A DNA stretch of 22,729 bases from Holophagaceae bacterium (GCA_025353305.1 JANXQX010000183.1:1-22729), one strand, 5' to 3'. Shown: positions 14,731 through 22,520, counted from the stretch's first letter. The notes: a model not told the origin generated them from the sequence alone. Numbers and translations are program-made.

Positions 14731-14789
14731 TTCGCCACCCGAAGGGCCGCCAGGGGCCCTGGAACATCAGGTTTGAATTTGCCATGCAT
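14727..14789 (-). CDS. 20-codon ORF translationally coupled to arsC
   Basis: The ATG at 14789 has a strong AGGAG seven bases upstream and reads 20 codons (MHGKFKPDV... to ...RVAK) to a TGA that overlaps the arsC GTG (GTGA). The ribosome site is much better than that of arsC itself. It could be a leader peptide that loads ribosomes for arsC, or the remnant of a lost gene. I recognise no family in it. Confidence 0.45.
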   Translation of the reverse strand: MHGKFKPDVPGPLAALRVAK

Positions 14790-14821
14790 AAGGAATCTCC
14801 TGGAGAAGCTGGCCTGGTTGG

Positions 14822-14837
14822 TTCGAAAATAGTCGAA
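14822..14837. promoter_or_regulatory. ArsR-operator-like palindrome inside the operon (before arsC)
   Basis: TTCGAAAATAGTCGAA has TTCGA/TCGAA arms with a 6-bp AT-rich centre. It matches 15 of 16 bases of the palindrome at 15216-15231 by the arsR promoter. It lies between arsR and the 20-codon ORF, where it could control an internal promoter. Confidence 0.5.
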
Positions 14838-14855
14838 ATAGACCCAGAAAAAATA

Positions 14856-15161
14856 TCAGCAGCAACTGTTTCCCCCCGAGCAGCAGTCCTTCCAGACGTA
14901 ATCGCAGAGTGCCCGCAAGGCCTTGAAATCGCAGCGGTACAGCAGGAAGTTGCCTGAACGCTCGACCTTGACCAGATCGGCTTCGCTCAAAGTCGCAAGA
15001 TGATGGCTAAGCGTGGAGGCGGGGATGCCCACTTCAACTTGCAGTTCGCCCGCTGGCGTGCCGGTTTCGGGCCCCTTCACCACGGCGCGAAGGATGGCCA
15101 GCCGCACGGGATGGCCCAGGGCCGCGAGTCGTTCCGCATTCCTTTCCAGCAGTTTGGACAT
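14856..15161 (-). CDS. arsR: ArsR-family arsenic-responsive repressor
   Basis: 101 residues, start ATG at 15161 with GGAGG five bases upstream. The winged helix-turn-helix is clear: 'RLAALGHPVRLAILRAVVKG', recognition helix region 'IPASTLSHHLATLSEADLVK', wing 'VERSGNFLLYRC'. The ELCVCDL arsenic site of E. coli-type ArsR is missing; helix 3 reads 'GELQVEVG'. Instead the C-terminus ends 'DCCSGGNSCC', placing cysteines at 93, 94, 100 and 101, very like the C-terminal site of the Acidithiobacillus ferrooxidans repressor (AfArsR). Arsenite binding there would release DNA. It heads the ars operon, and two palindromes sit in front of it. Confidence 0.93.
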   Translation of the reverse strand: MSKLLERNAERLAALGHPVRLAILRAVVKGPETGTPAGELQVEVGIPASTLSHHLATLSEADLVKVERSGNFLLYRCDFKALRALCDYVWKDCCSGGNSCC

Positions 15162-15179
15162 CGCGCCCTCCGGAGTCCA

Positions 15180-15232
15180 ATTCTAATATTCTCGAAATAG
15201 ATCGCAAGGATTTATTTCGAAAATATTCGAAT
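15180..15232 (-). promoter_or_regulatory. arsR promoter with two operator palindromes in inverted-repeat array
   Basis: Two 20-bp arms (15180-15199 and 15213-15232) are complementary at 18 of 20 positions, with a 13-bp spacer. Each arm holds a palindrome: TTCGAAAATATTCGAA (15216-15231, perfect arms) and TTCTAATATTCTCGAA (15181-15196). Read on the minus strand, TTGCGA (15207-15202), 16 bp and TAGAAT (15185-15180) form a plausible promoter. One palindrome therefore overlaps the -10 and spacer and the other lies just upstream of the -35. The region fills the gap between the aldo/keto reductase stop and arsR. Confidence 0.7.
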
Positions 15233-16236
15233 CAGTTCCCGAGAAGGCCTTTCAGCGCTTCGATCGGCAGCTTCGGCAGGTTCATCACCGCGGTATTCTC
15301 GTCCACGTGCGCTTTCCGGCCCATTCCGCACAGCGCGGTCGTGACGCCAGGGCAGGAGCGGGTGAATTGCAGGGCCATCTGGGCGGCGCTGGCGCAGCCG
15401 GGGAACACGTCCGCCAGAGCCGCACGCTGGCTTTCCAGTTGCCGCAGGATGCGACCCTGCATGATGCTCGCGCTGGTCTGCACCTGGATTCCGGCCGCCC
15501 GGCAGGCTTCCAGCAGGGGCATCTCTTTCCCCCCGAATCGCTGTGTGGGGGCTAGGAAAGCCTCGGGCATGGCCAGGTTCAGAGGCGCCTGGATCCACCT
15601 GAAATGGTGGTCCGGACCGCCCACTGTCTCAGCAATGCGCAGCAGGTTCTCCAGGCTCAGATGCTCGTCGGAATCGGGGGGCACCCGGAAACCATTCCAG
15701 GTGGCGCAGCCGTAAGCCCTGATTCGTCCTTCCTCCACAAAGCCCTCGCAGGCCTCGAAGGCCTTCCGCATGGCCTGGTCAAAGGCCTCGGGGCCGAGTT
15801 CCGGCCGCTGGTGCTCAGGGTTGTGGAGGTGGAACAGGTCAAGGGTAGACACGCACAGCGCGACACAGCTCATGTCGAGCTGGTACGAGAGGTACTTCGG
15901 CGTCATGGCATGGCAGCCACCCAGGACTTCGCCGGGCGTGAGGATGCCAGGCTCCGCCAGCACCCGCCTGAACCAGTCGTGCTGGGATTCTTCGGTGATG
16001 CCGTCGCCCATGGGCAGGTAGCCCGCCTTGGTGCTGACGAAGAAGGCCTCCCTCGGGAGCTCCGCGAACGCCAGTCCCAAGGCCCTTTCGCTGTGCCCGC
16101 CGCGGTAGTTGGCAGCAGTATCAAAGACGGTGCCGCCTGCCTGAAAGAAGGCCTGGGCCGCCTCGATGTAGCGGGTGTCGGTGGCTGGATCCGGGGAACC
16201 CAGGTAGGTGCCGAGCCCCAAAGAACTGGGTTGCAT
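15232..16236 (-). CDS. Aldo/keto reductase
   Basis: 334 residues, ATG at 16236 with AGGAG six bases upstream. An NAD(P)H-dependent oxidoreductase of the AKR fold, substrate unknown. The catalytic tetrad is visible: D39 ('TVFDTAANY'), Y44, K70 ('FVSTKAGY') and H138 ('LFHLHNP'). Mid-barrel strands 'IRAYGCATWNGF' and 'FRWIQAPLNLAMP' and the cofactor-end 'GVTTALCGMGRKAHVDEN' fit AKR proteins of the general-stress or YdjG/YghZ kind. It has no signal peptide. It lies upstream of the ars operon on the same strand but is separated from it by the arsR promoter/operator, so it is probably not arsenic-regulated unless transcripts read through. BamD lies 34 bases upstream. Confidence 0.92.
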   Translation of the reverse strand: MQPSSLGLGTYLGSPDPATDTRYIEAAQAFFQAGGTVFDTAANYRGGHSERALGLAFAELPREAFFVSTKAGYLPMGDGITEESQHDWFRRVLAEPGILTPGEVLGGCHAMTPKYLSYQLDMSCVALCVSTLDLFHLHNPEHQRPELGPEAFDQAMRKAFEACEGFVEEGRIRAYGCATWNGFRVPPDSDEHLSLENLLRIAETVGGPDHHFRWIQAPLNLAMPEAFLAPTQRFGGKEMPLLEACRAAGIQVQTSASIMQGRILRQLESQRAALADVFPGCASAAQMALQFTRSCPGVTTALCGMGRKAHVDENTAVMNLPKLPIEALKGLLGN

Positions 16237-16270
16237 GAAGGCTCCTGGAAATAGGCTCTGGCTATATAGG

Positions 16271-17206
16271 CTAACTATCGAGTTCTTCCTTCAAATCGCG
16301 CTGACCCATTTCCACCAGGCGTTCCCGCGCCCGCATGGCCCACTCGCCGGTGGTGTAGCTCTCCACCAGCTTCTGGTAGAAGCCCTTGCCTTCCTCGCGG
16401 TACTTGGCGATCTCCTCTTTTGAAAATTTTTCGAAGTCCAGCTTATAGCGGGCGAGATCGGAAGGGTTCAGCTCCGTGAAGTCCCTCTTTTGAAACTTGG
16501 CCAGGAACTCCTTGTTGAATTGCGTGAGTACTTCCTGCGAGATGAATTTCTTGCGCAGCGCCTCGCCCAGAAAGAAATAAGCCCGCTCCCGATCCACATA
16601 TTCCGGGTAGCTCTGGAGCAGCCCCTTTAAACGGACTTCAGCAGCTGGGTAGTTGTATGCGTTCACGTAATAGACACCTACCAGTAGTTCGTGTTCGGCG
16701 ACGCGTCTCCAGCACTGGGTGACTTTGCTTTTGGCCTGTTCGGCATAGGAGGAACCGGGACTTTCCTTAAGGAGTTGCTGGAAGGTCTCCAGCGCCTTTT
16801 TGGTTTCCGCCTGGTCCCGGTCTGCGGACTCGATGGATGCGTAATGGCAAAGGGCGATGTGATAGAGCGCATAGTCGCGCTTTTCACTGCGAGGGAAATA
16901 GTTCAGATAGCTCTGGTATTCAACCTGGGCCTCGGGGTAGTTGTTGGTAGACCCGAAGAAATAACTGTCCGCCAGCAGGAGCTTGGCTTTCGGGAATTCG
17001 GGCGTGGAGGGCAAGTACTCCTCAATCAGCCTCAACTCGCCCCGGCCCTGTTCCCACTTGCCCTTGCGGAGCAGCGATTCGCCCTTGGCTAGCAGGTCGG
17101 GTGCCGTCCGCCCCTGGATTTTATCCACGACCTTGGGTTTACGGCAGCCGAGGCCAACTCCTGCCAGTAGGGACAGAGTCAATGAAAGGCGCAGAATTCG
17201 GTTCAT
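16271..17206 (-). CDS. bamD: Outer-membrane assembly lipoprotein BamD
   Basis: 311 residues. I chose the ATG at 17206 because AGGA lies seven bases before it; the ATG at 17233 would put extra residues before the signal. 'MNRILRLSLTLSLLAGVGLG' followed by C21 is a lipoprotein signal with a slightly non-standard lipobox (GLGC). Several TPR-like helix pairs follow ('LLAKGESLLRKGKWEQGRGE', 'EFPKAKLLLADSYFF', 'YPEAQVEYQSYLNYFPRSE', 'DYALYHIALCHY'), the hallmark arrangement of BamD/YfiO. BamD sits on the inner face of the outer membrane and works with BamA to insert beta-barrel proteins. The C-terminal ~110 residues (from about 205) are Lys/Glu-rich and extend beyond the E. coli length (~245). This is a core gene implying a Gram-negative cell. 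Confidence 0.88.
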   Translation of the reverse strand: MNRILRLSLTLSLLAGVGLGCRKPKVVDKIQGRTAPDLLAKGESLLRKGKWEQGRGELRLIEEYLPSTPEFPKAKLLLADSYFFGSTNNYPEAQVEYQSYLNYFPRSEKRDYALYHIALCHYASIESADRDQAETKKALETFQQLLKESPGSSYAEQAKSKVTQCWRRVAEHELLVGVYYVNAYNYPAAEVRLKGLLQSYPEYVDRERAYFFLGEALRKKFISQEVLTQFNKEFLAKFQKRDFTELNPSDLARYKLDFEKFSKEEIAKYREEGKGFYQKLVESYTTGEWAMRARERLVEMGQRDLKEELDS

Positions 17207-17241
17207 GGGTTTCCTAGGGACAAGATGGTGCATACGGAATA

Positions 17242-18237
17242 TTAGACGGCAATCGCTGGAGGCATTGAATCGGGCACGGCTTTCATTGACATGGGTGCGT
17301 TGGCAGCTTTCCAGGTTCGATACCTGGTTTCCAACCAGGGTTCCACCAGGGCTTGGGCCTCGGCCCTATGGATGTCATGGAAGATTTCATGATAGAAGCC
17401 ATTCATCCGGTGGCGTTCGAGGAGTCCTGGCTTGATGGAAGACCAGATCGATTCGGCTCCATCGGGGTCCACCACCGTGTCTGAGCTTGCATCGAGGAGC
17501 AGCATGGGGCGGTCCAATTCAGAGCCGAACGTCAGCAGTTCTTCCCGGCCTTCCTGGATGGCTGCCGGAAACGACGCGGTCACCCTGCGATGGCAGTAGG
17601 GGTCCGCCCAGTAGCGCTGAACCAGCACCGGGTCCGAGCAAATCAAGTTCTTGTTGCCGGGAAGATCGATGGGCAGGTGGGGAGCCAGGCGGGAAAGCAC
17701 CGAACCCACGAACCTCATCAGACCGGCGCGGGGTCGCAGGCTCACCGCAGGACTGCTCAGGACAAGGCCGTCCAAAGCGTCTGGATGCCAGAGGGCGACA
17801 AGCATGGCCACCAATCCGCCAAAGCTGTGGCCGAGCACGATCTGGGGGAGCACCGGCAAGGAGAGCACTGGAACTCCATCCACAAGGCGCGGGTGGGCGC
17901 CATTGCGGTTTTCATCCCAAAGGCGTTCCTGGTGCAGGAAAAGCGTAAAATCATCGGCGAAAGGCCGGATTCCGGTGGCATCTCCACGGATGCCTTCGGA
18001 CCTGCCAAAACCGGCGTGATCCATGCTGGAAATGGACCAGCCAAGCGAGTGCAGCCATTTGGCGATATGCCGGTACCGCTCGCCATGTTCGCCATACCCG
18101 TGGCAGATCACCACGCGGCCCTTGGGCTGAGGGTGTTCCCAGCGCGCGTAGGCCAGCTTCAAGGAACCATGACCCTGCAAGGAACCCCGTTCAGTGGGTT
18201 CCAGATCGCTGGGCAGTACGGTGAGAGATTCGGCCAT
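17242..18237 (-). CDS. Alpha/beta hydrolase (monoacylglycerol lipase / serine aminopeptidase S33 type)
   Basis: 331 residues. The nucleophile elbow 'LGHSFGGL' gives S138. The acid is D253 in 'LLLDASSDTVVDP', the histidine is H283 in 'GFYHEIFHD', and the oxyanion segment is 'VICHGYGEHGERY' (HG at 46-47). The overall pattern ('SMDHAGFGRSEG' after strand 4, lid region 100-135) matches the lysophospholipase/monoacylglycerol lipase group, which splits fatty acyl esters in the cytoplasm or at the membrane. It has no signal peptide. The start ATG at 18237 has only a close GGTGGG before it. It diverges from prfB across an 80-bp gap and lies 35 bases upstream of bamD, possibly in one transcript with it. 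Confidence 0.88.
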   Translation of the reverse strand: MAESLTVLPSDLEPTERGSLQGHGSLKLAYARWEHPQPKGRVVICHGYGEHGERYRHIAKWLHSLGWSISSMDHAGFGRSEGIRGDATGIRPFADDFTLFLHQERLWDENRNGAHPRLVDGVPVLSLPVLPQIVLGHSFGGLVAMLVALWHPDALDGLVLSSPAVSLRPRAGLMRFVGSVLSRLAPHLPIDLPGNKNLICSDPVLVQRYWADPYCHRRVTASFPAAIQEGREELLTFGSELDRPMLLLDASSDTVVDPDGAESIWSSIKPGLLERHRMNGFYHEIFHDIHRAEAQALVEPWLETRYRTWKAANAPMSMKAVPDSMPPAIAV

Positions 18238-18255
18238 CCCACCAGAATACCGCGC

Positions 18256-18284
18256 CAGACAGGACCAGCCGAGCCTTGTAGAAT
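18256..18284 (+). promoter_or_regulatory. Putative sigma-70 promoter of prfB
   Basis: CAGACA (18256-18261), 17 bp, TAGAAT (18279-18284): 4/6 and 5/6 matches to -35 and -10. Transcription would start near 18291, leaving a ~27-base leader before the ATG at 18318. That argues against the in-frame TTG at 18291 as the start. Confidence 0.55.
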
Positions 18285-18317
18285 GAAGGGTTGCCTTTCA
18301 GTAGGCCGGGATGCCGA

Positions 18318-19424
18318 ATGGACTTTGAAACCCTTATCAGGGCCAAGAACGAACTGGAGCCCCGCGTGCGCCAGTTGGCGGCGCATCTCGATCCCGAGCG
18401 CAAAGCCCTTGAATTGGAGCAGATCGAGGAGAAGACCGCCGCCCCTGGGTTTTGGGACGATCCCGACGCTGCCAAGCCCCTGCTGAAAAAGCGCGGGGTC
18501 CTTGGCGACGACATCGCCCTGGCGAAAAAACTCAATGCTGGAATCGAGGATCTGGAGACGGCCCTGGAACTGAGCCGCGAAGATCCAGAAATGCTCAGCG
18601 AGGCTGAATCCCTGGAGGGTTCTTTACGCAAGCTGGTGGAAGATGCCGAGCTGCGCATGATGCTCAGCGGCGATCTGGACAGCAACAACGCCATCGTGGC
18701 CATCGCGCCGGGGGCTGGCGGCACCGAGAGCCAGGACTGGGCAGCCATGCTACTGCGCATGTACCTGAGATTCTGTGAACGAAAAGGATGGCCCACTGAA
18801 ATGTTGGACTACCAGGATGGCGAAGAGGCTGGCATCAAGGGTGCCACGTTCCAGGTCACGATGCCCTTTTCCTACGGCTATCTGCGGGCCGAAGCCGGTG
18901 TCCACCGTCTGGTGCGCATCAGTCCCTTCGATTCCGCCAAACGCCGCCACACGAGTTTCGCCGCGGTCTACGTGAGCCCCGAACTGGATGACACCATCAA
19001 CGTGGACATTCCGGAGAAGGATTTGAAGATTGACGTGTTCCGCGCATCCGGCGCCGGCGGACAGCATGTGAACCGCACAGAGTCCGCCGTCCGCTTCACC
19101 CACCTGCCTACGGGCATCGTGGTGAGCTGCCAGAACGAACGCAGCCAGATCAAGAATCGCGCGACGGCTCTGAAAGTATTGCAAGGACGGCTCTACGAAC
19201 TGGAACAGCGGAAGTTCCTGGACAAGGTGGCCGCAGCTTCCGGCGAAAAGTCTGATGTGGCTTGGGGTTCCCAGATCCGAAGCTACGTGCTGCAGCCCTA
19301 CCAGATGGTCAAGGACCATCGCACCGGCGAGGAGACGAGCCAGACCCAGAAAGTATTGGACGGCGACATCGATGCCTTCATCCGGGCGCAGCTGCTTGCG
19401 AAATCGCTGAAGAATGAGAGTTAG
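18318..19424 (+). CDS. prfB: Peptide chain release factor 2 (no programmed frameshift)
   Basis: 368 residues, equal to the usual RF2 length. It recognises UGA/UAA stop codons and triggers peptide release. The codon-recognition tripeptide is 'SPF' (202-204, in 'RISPFDSAKRRHTSF') and the catalytic motif is 'GAGGQHVNRTESAVR' (GGQ 247-249). The helical N-terminal domain (1-110) is continuous. The place where most bacterial prfB genes carry an in-frame TGA inside CTTTGA (near codon 25, here 'RQLAAHLDPERKALE') has no stop, so the gene is read without the autoregulatory +1 frameshift. The start ATG has only a weak ribosome site. The copper ATPase gene follows after 15 bases and is likely co-transcribed. 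Confidence 0.95.
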   Translation: MDFETLIRAKNELEPRVRQLAAHLDPERKALELEQIEEKTAAPGFWDDPDAAKPLLKKRGVLGDDIALAKKLNAGIEDLETALELSREDPEMLSEAESLEGSLRKLVEDAELRMMLSGDLDSNNAIVAIAPGAGGTESQDWAAMLLRMYLRFCERKGWPTEMLDYQDGEEAGIKGATFQVTMPFSYGYLRAEAGVHRLVRISPFDSAKRRHTSFAAVYVSPELDDTINVDIPEKDLKIDVFRASGAGGQHVNRTESAVRFTHLPTGIVVSCQNERSQIKNRATALKVLQGRLYELEQRKFLDKVAAASGEKSDVAWGSQIRSYVLQPYQMVKDHRTGEETSQTQKVLDGDIDAFIRAQLLAKSLKNES

Positions 19425-19439
19425 AACGCGAATGCGCGG

Positions 19440-21899
19440 ATGAAATCCCACTGCGACCTCTGCCTTAGTCCCATCGCCGAAGGCCGGGCCAAACGAGTGC
19501 TCCATGGCGCGGAGTACGAGTTCTGCTGCCCGGGCTGCGCAACAGTCTTCGGCATCCTGGGCGTTGAAGAGGCCATGCGCCAAGGACCGCGCTTCAAGGG
19601 AGCGGCAGATGAATCGGACCTGCCGCCGGGGCCCTACCTTGAACTCTGGCTGCAGGTCGAAGGCATCGCCTGCGGCGCCTGCGCGCCGCTCATCGAAGGC
19701 ATCCTGCAATCCAAGCGGGGCGTCGTAAAGGCTGTGGTGGAGCCCATCTCCGAAGTGGCGCAGGTGCTCTATGCGCCAAGCTTCGTCGGCAAAGACGACA
19801 TCATCGCGCACATCACCCGGCTCGGTTTTCCCTCGCGAGAGCTGGCGGGACCGCTGGATGAAGCCGACGAGACCCACAGCATCCATCACTCGGCACGGTT
19901 GCTGCTGGCCATTGTTCTCGGCGCGAACGCCATGATGAATGCCATGGTCATGTACGCCACCTTTGCCCATGACCGTGGCATCGAGTGGATCTCTGATCTG
20001 GTCTTCCAATCGCGCGTCTACGACAAGAATCCGATGCCGATGATCGTGCGGGACACCTTCACCTGGACCACGGGCCTGGCGGCGTTGCCGGTGCTGCTCT
20101 ACTGCGGCTGGCCCATCATCACCAATGGCTGGCGCCGCATCCGGCTGGGCGCGCCCAATACCGATTCCCTGGTGGGCTTCGGCGCGGTGATGGCCTTTCT
20201 TGTGAGCCTCTACGCCGCCCTGGTGCTGCACACCCACCACGTCTACTTCGATACGGCCTCGATGCTGGTGAGCCTGCTAGTCATCGGACGCGCCATCGAG
20301 GGCGGCTCCAAACGCAAAGCCCGGGCCGCGGTCCACGGTCTATTACAACTCTCCTCAAAAGGCGCCGAACGATGGGATGGTTCTGCTTTCCAAGATGTGC
20401 CCATGGGCCAGGTGGAGGTGGGCGACCGTCTGCGGGTCAAGCTGGGGGAACGCATCCCTGTGGATGGCCGGGTTCTATCCGGCGATGGGTGGGTGGACGC
20501 GTCCAGCCTTACCGGGGAACCGAAACCAGTGGAGGTGGGACCAGGCAGCACGGTGCTTGCGGGAACGCTGCTCAGCGGGGGGCTTCTGGAATTGGAAGCC
20601 CAGGCTGTGGGTTCCGACACGCGGCTGGCGCAGGTGGTGCAGCGTGTGCGCCAGACTCTCGCGGCCAAACCTCCGATCCAACTTCTGGCGGATCGCATCG
20701 CGGCGGTCTTCATGCCCGTCGTCATCGCCCTGGCCCTCTTTGCGGGCTTCCTGGCTTATGCCCATCGCCAGCCGTTGGTGCAATCACTGATGGCCGGCAT
20801 TGCCGTACTTGTAGTGGCCTGTCCATGCGCCCTGGGCATCGCGACGCCCATGGTCCTGGTCCAAGCGGTCACGGAATGCGCCAAGCGGGGGCTGCTGCTC
20901 CGGAGCGGCGAAGTGCTGGAACAGGGACCAAAGCTAAAGGCATTCGTGTTCGATAAAACGGGAACGCTGACAACAGGACGCCTGGATTTCACGGGTTCCT
21001 GCATGGATGGCATGGCCGAAGACGAAGCGTTGATGCTGGCGGCAGCTTTGGAGGAGATTTCGACTCATCCTCTGGCGGAACGGCTCTTCCGCGAAGGCGC
21101 CACGCGTGCCCAGAATTTCGGCCAAAGGCTTCCTGATGTTTGGAATCGTGAAGTGCGTCCCGGTCTCGGCGTGAGCGGCCGTTTCAAGGATCAGCGACTG
21201 CTCATCGGAAGGCCCGCCTGGTTGAAGGAGCAGGGCGTGCAAGCGCCTGAATCCTGGTGGGCCGGGAATGGGTTGCGGGGTTCGCTGGTCATGTTCGCAG
21301 TGGGAGATCGCGCGGTTGCGCTCTGGGGCCTTGGCGATACCGTGCGTGTGGAAGCCGCCACCAGTATCCGGTCCTTACACCGCATGGGTGTCGAATGTTG
21401 GCTGCTCAGCGGCGATCGCATCGAGGCCTGTCTCGACGTCGCGGCGCAAGTCGGCATCGCCTCTGGGCGTGTGATCGGCGAAGCGTTGCCATCGGAAAAG
21501 GCAGAGCGGCTTGCCGGGATCCAAGCCAGCGTCGGTCCGGTTGCAATGGTGGGCGATGGCATCAACGACGCGGTGGCGCTCTCCCAGGCGGATCTCGGCA
21601 TCGCCATGGGTAGTGGCGCTTCCGTGGCCCTGGAAAGCGCGGGCCTGGTACTGGTGCATCGGGATCTCCGCCGCCTGCCGGTCTTCCTGAAACTCTCGCG
21701 ACTGAGCCTGCATCGGATCCGTCAGAACCTGGGCTGGGCCCTGGGCTACAACGTCGTGCTGGTTCCGCTGGCGCTGGCCGGATACGTGCATCCGATCCTC
21801 GCCGCCACCGCCATGATGGCAAGTTCCATCAGTGTCGTCCTGAACAGCGGACGCAGTTTGAAAGTGGATTCGCCGAGGCGGGATCTGGAAGACGGATAG
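19440..21899 (+). CDS. CcoI/FixI-type copper-translocating P1B-ATPase
   Basis: 819 residues. The N-terminus has a five-cysteine metal site (C5, C8, C29, C30, C33: 'CDLC', 'FCCPGC') as in FixI/CcoI, then an HMA domain with 'GIACGAC' (C78, C81). The core carries the actuator 'TGEPKPV' (358-364), the membrane 'CPC' (461-463), the phosphorylated D505 in 'DKTGTLT', the 'STHPLA' HP motif (H543) and 'GDGINDAVAL' in the hinge. The last helices hold 'YN' and 'MASS', the copper(I)-type residues. CcoI pumps export copper needed to assemble cbb3 cytochrome oxidase or other cuproenzymes, rather than for bulk resistance. No cco genes are in this window, so that role is inferred from the family. It follows prfB by 15 bases. 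Confidence 0.93.
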   Translation: MKSHCDLCLSPIAEGRAKRVLHGAEYEFCCPGCATVFGILGVEEAMRQGPRFKGAADESDLPPGPYLELWLQVEGIACGACAPLIEGILQSKRGVVKAVVEPISEVAQVLYAPSFVGKDDIIAHITRLGFPSRELAGPLDEADETHSIHHSARLLLAIVLGANAMMNAMVMYATFAHDRGIEWISDLVFQSRVYDKNPMPMIVRDTFTWTTGLAALPVLLYCGWPIITNGWRRIRLGAPNTDSLVGFGAVMAFLVSLYAALVLHTHHVYFDTASMLVSLLVIGRAIEGGSKRKARAAVHGLLQLSSKGAERWDGSAFQDVPMGQVEVGDRLRVKLGERIPVDGRVLSGDGWVDASSLTGEPKPVEVGPGSTVLAGTLLSGGLLELEAQAVGSDTRLAQVVQRVRQTLAAKPPIQLLADRIAAVFMPVVIALALFAGFLAYAHRQPLVQSLMAGIAVLVVACPCALGIATPMVLVQAVTECAKRGLLLRSGEVLEQGPKLKAFVFDKTGTLTTGRLDFTGSCMDGMAEDEALMLAAALEEISTHPLAERLFREGATRAQNFGQRLPDVWNREVRPGLGVSGRFKDQRLLIGRPAWLKEQGVQAPESWWAGNGLRGSLVMFAVGDRAVALWGLGDTVRVEAATSIRSLHRMGVECWLLSGDRIEACLDVAAQVGIASGRVIGEALPSEKAERLAGIQASVGPVAMVGDGINDAVALSQADLGIAMGSGASVALESAGLVLVHRDLRRLPVFLKLSRLSLHRIRQNLGWALGYNVVLVPLALAGYVHPILAATAMMASSISVVLNSGRSLKVDSPRRDLEDG

Positions 21900-21916
21900 C
21901 CCGAGATCAGATCCAG

Positions 21917-22468
21917 TTATTCGCTGGGATTGGCGTTGCTGCCGGTGTCAGCGCTCTCCGCTGGTTTGGCCGCGAGGGCTTCCTGCTCGTCCTTGGGCAG
22001 CCGCCAGATCCAGCGCCCGGTGGCACGATCAAAAATGTCGAAGCAGCAGAGCCAGTTCAGCAGGCCGGCGATCATCACGTAGCTGGCGCCGTATTCCTGG
22101 GTAAGGTTGCGGATCGGCTCGGTCCCCTGGCCGCCGAAAGCCCAGGCGAACAGGCCGTAGATCGGCCCTATCCCCACCGTCGCCCCCGCGCCCATAGTCG
22201 GCATCCATTCAAAGGGTTCTGTTTTGGGGACGAACACGCCACCTGGAATGCCACTCCCGGCGCCTGCGGAGAGCTGCATCCAAGCGAGCGCGCAGAAGAG
22301 CACCGTGATGCCGAAGAGCACTTTCGCGCGACCTTTCTCCCCGATCATCCAATAACCCGAGCCCGGCACCAGCCAGTTGCAAAGCAAGGGCTTCCAGGCC
22401 GCCATTAAAGCCTTCTGCTTGCGAAGGGGCAGGGGGAGCTTGGGGAGTTCAGGGGCTTCTTTGGACAT
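21917..22468 (-). CDS. Small multi-pass membrane protein, conserved-hypothetical type
   Basis: 183 residues. After a basic N-terminus there are about four hydrophobic segments: 28-43 ('LLCNWLVPGSGYWMIG'), 49-68 ('VLFGITVLFCALAWMQLSAG'), 93-113 ('GAGATVGIGPIYGLFAWAFG') and 128-146 ('YVMIAGLLNWLCCFDIF'). The tail is Ala/Glu/Asp-rich and polar. The 'NWLVPGSGYW..GEKGRAKVLFG' region, a Pro-Gly turn followed by a basic 'GRA', resembles small acidobacterial membrane proteins of the DUF6677 kind and the TM2-like theme; that match is from memory and tentative. There is no enzyme motif. The start lacks a clear ribosome site. It ends 17 bases from the convergent copper ATPase gene and is separated from the next gene upstream by a terminator, so it is its own transcription unit. 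Function unknown. Confidence 0.65.
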   Translation of the reverse strand: MSKEAPELPKLPLPLRKQKALMAAWKPLLCNWLVPGSGYWMIGEKGRAKVLFGITVLFCALAWMQLSAGAGSGIPGGVFVPKTEPFEWMPTMGAGATVGIGPIYGLFAWAFGGQGTEPIRNLTQEYGASYVMIAGLLNWLCCFDIFDRATGRWIWRLPKDEQEALAAKPAESADTGSNANPSE

Positions 22469-22494
22469 TCATTCAGGGTAGCGGATCAAGACGG

Positions 22495-22520
22495 AAAAGG
22501 CCGCCCTTCGGCGGCCTTTT
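22495..22520 (-). terminator. Intrinsic terminator, likely bidirectional
   Basis: AAAAGGCCGCC, loop CTTC, GGCGGCCTTTT: a perfect 11-bp stem with A-run and T-run on its ends. It sits 25 bases after the stop of the minus-strand gene at the right edge and before the membrane-protein gene, so it most likely ends that upstream transcript. Confidence 0.88.

Noticed and set aside
18750..20240. Minus-strand open frame of 496 codons across prfB and the copper ATPase
   Set aside because: It spans two clearly real genes on the other strand and reads as Gly/His/Val/Arg-rich nonsense.
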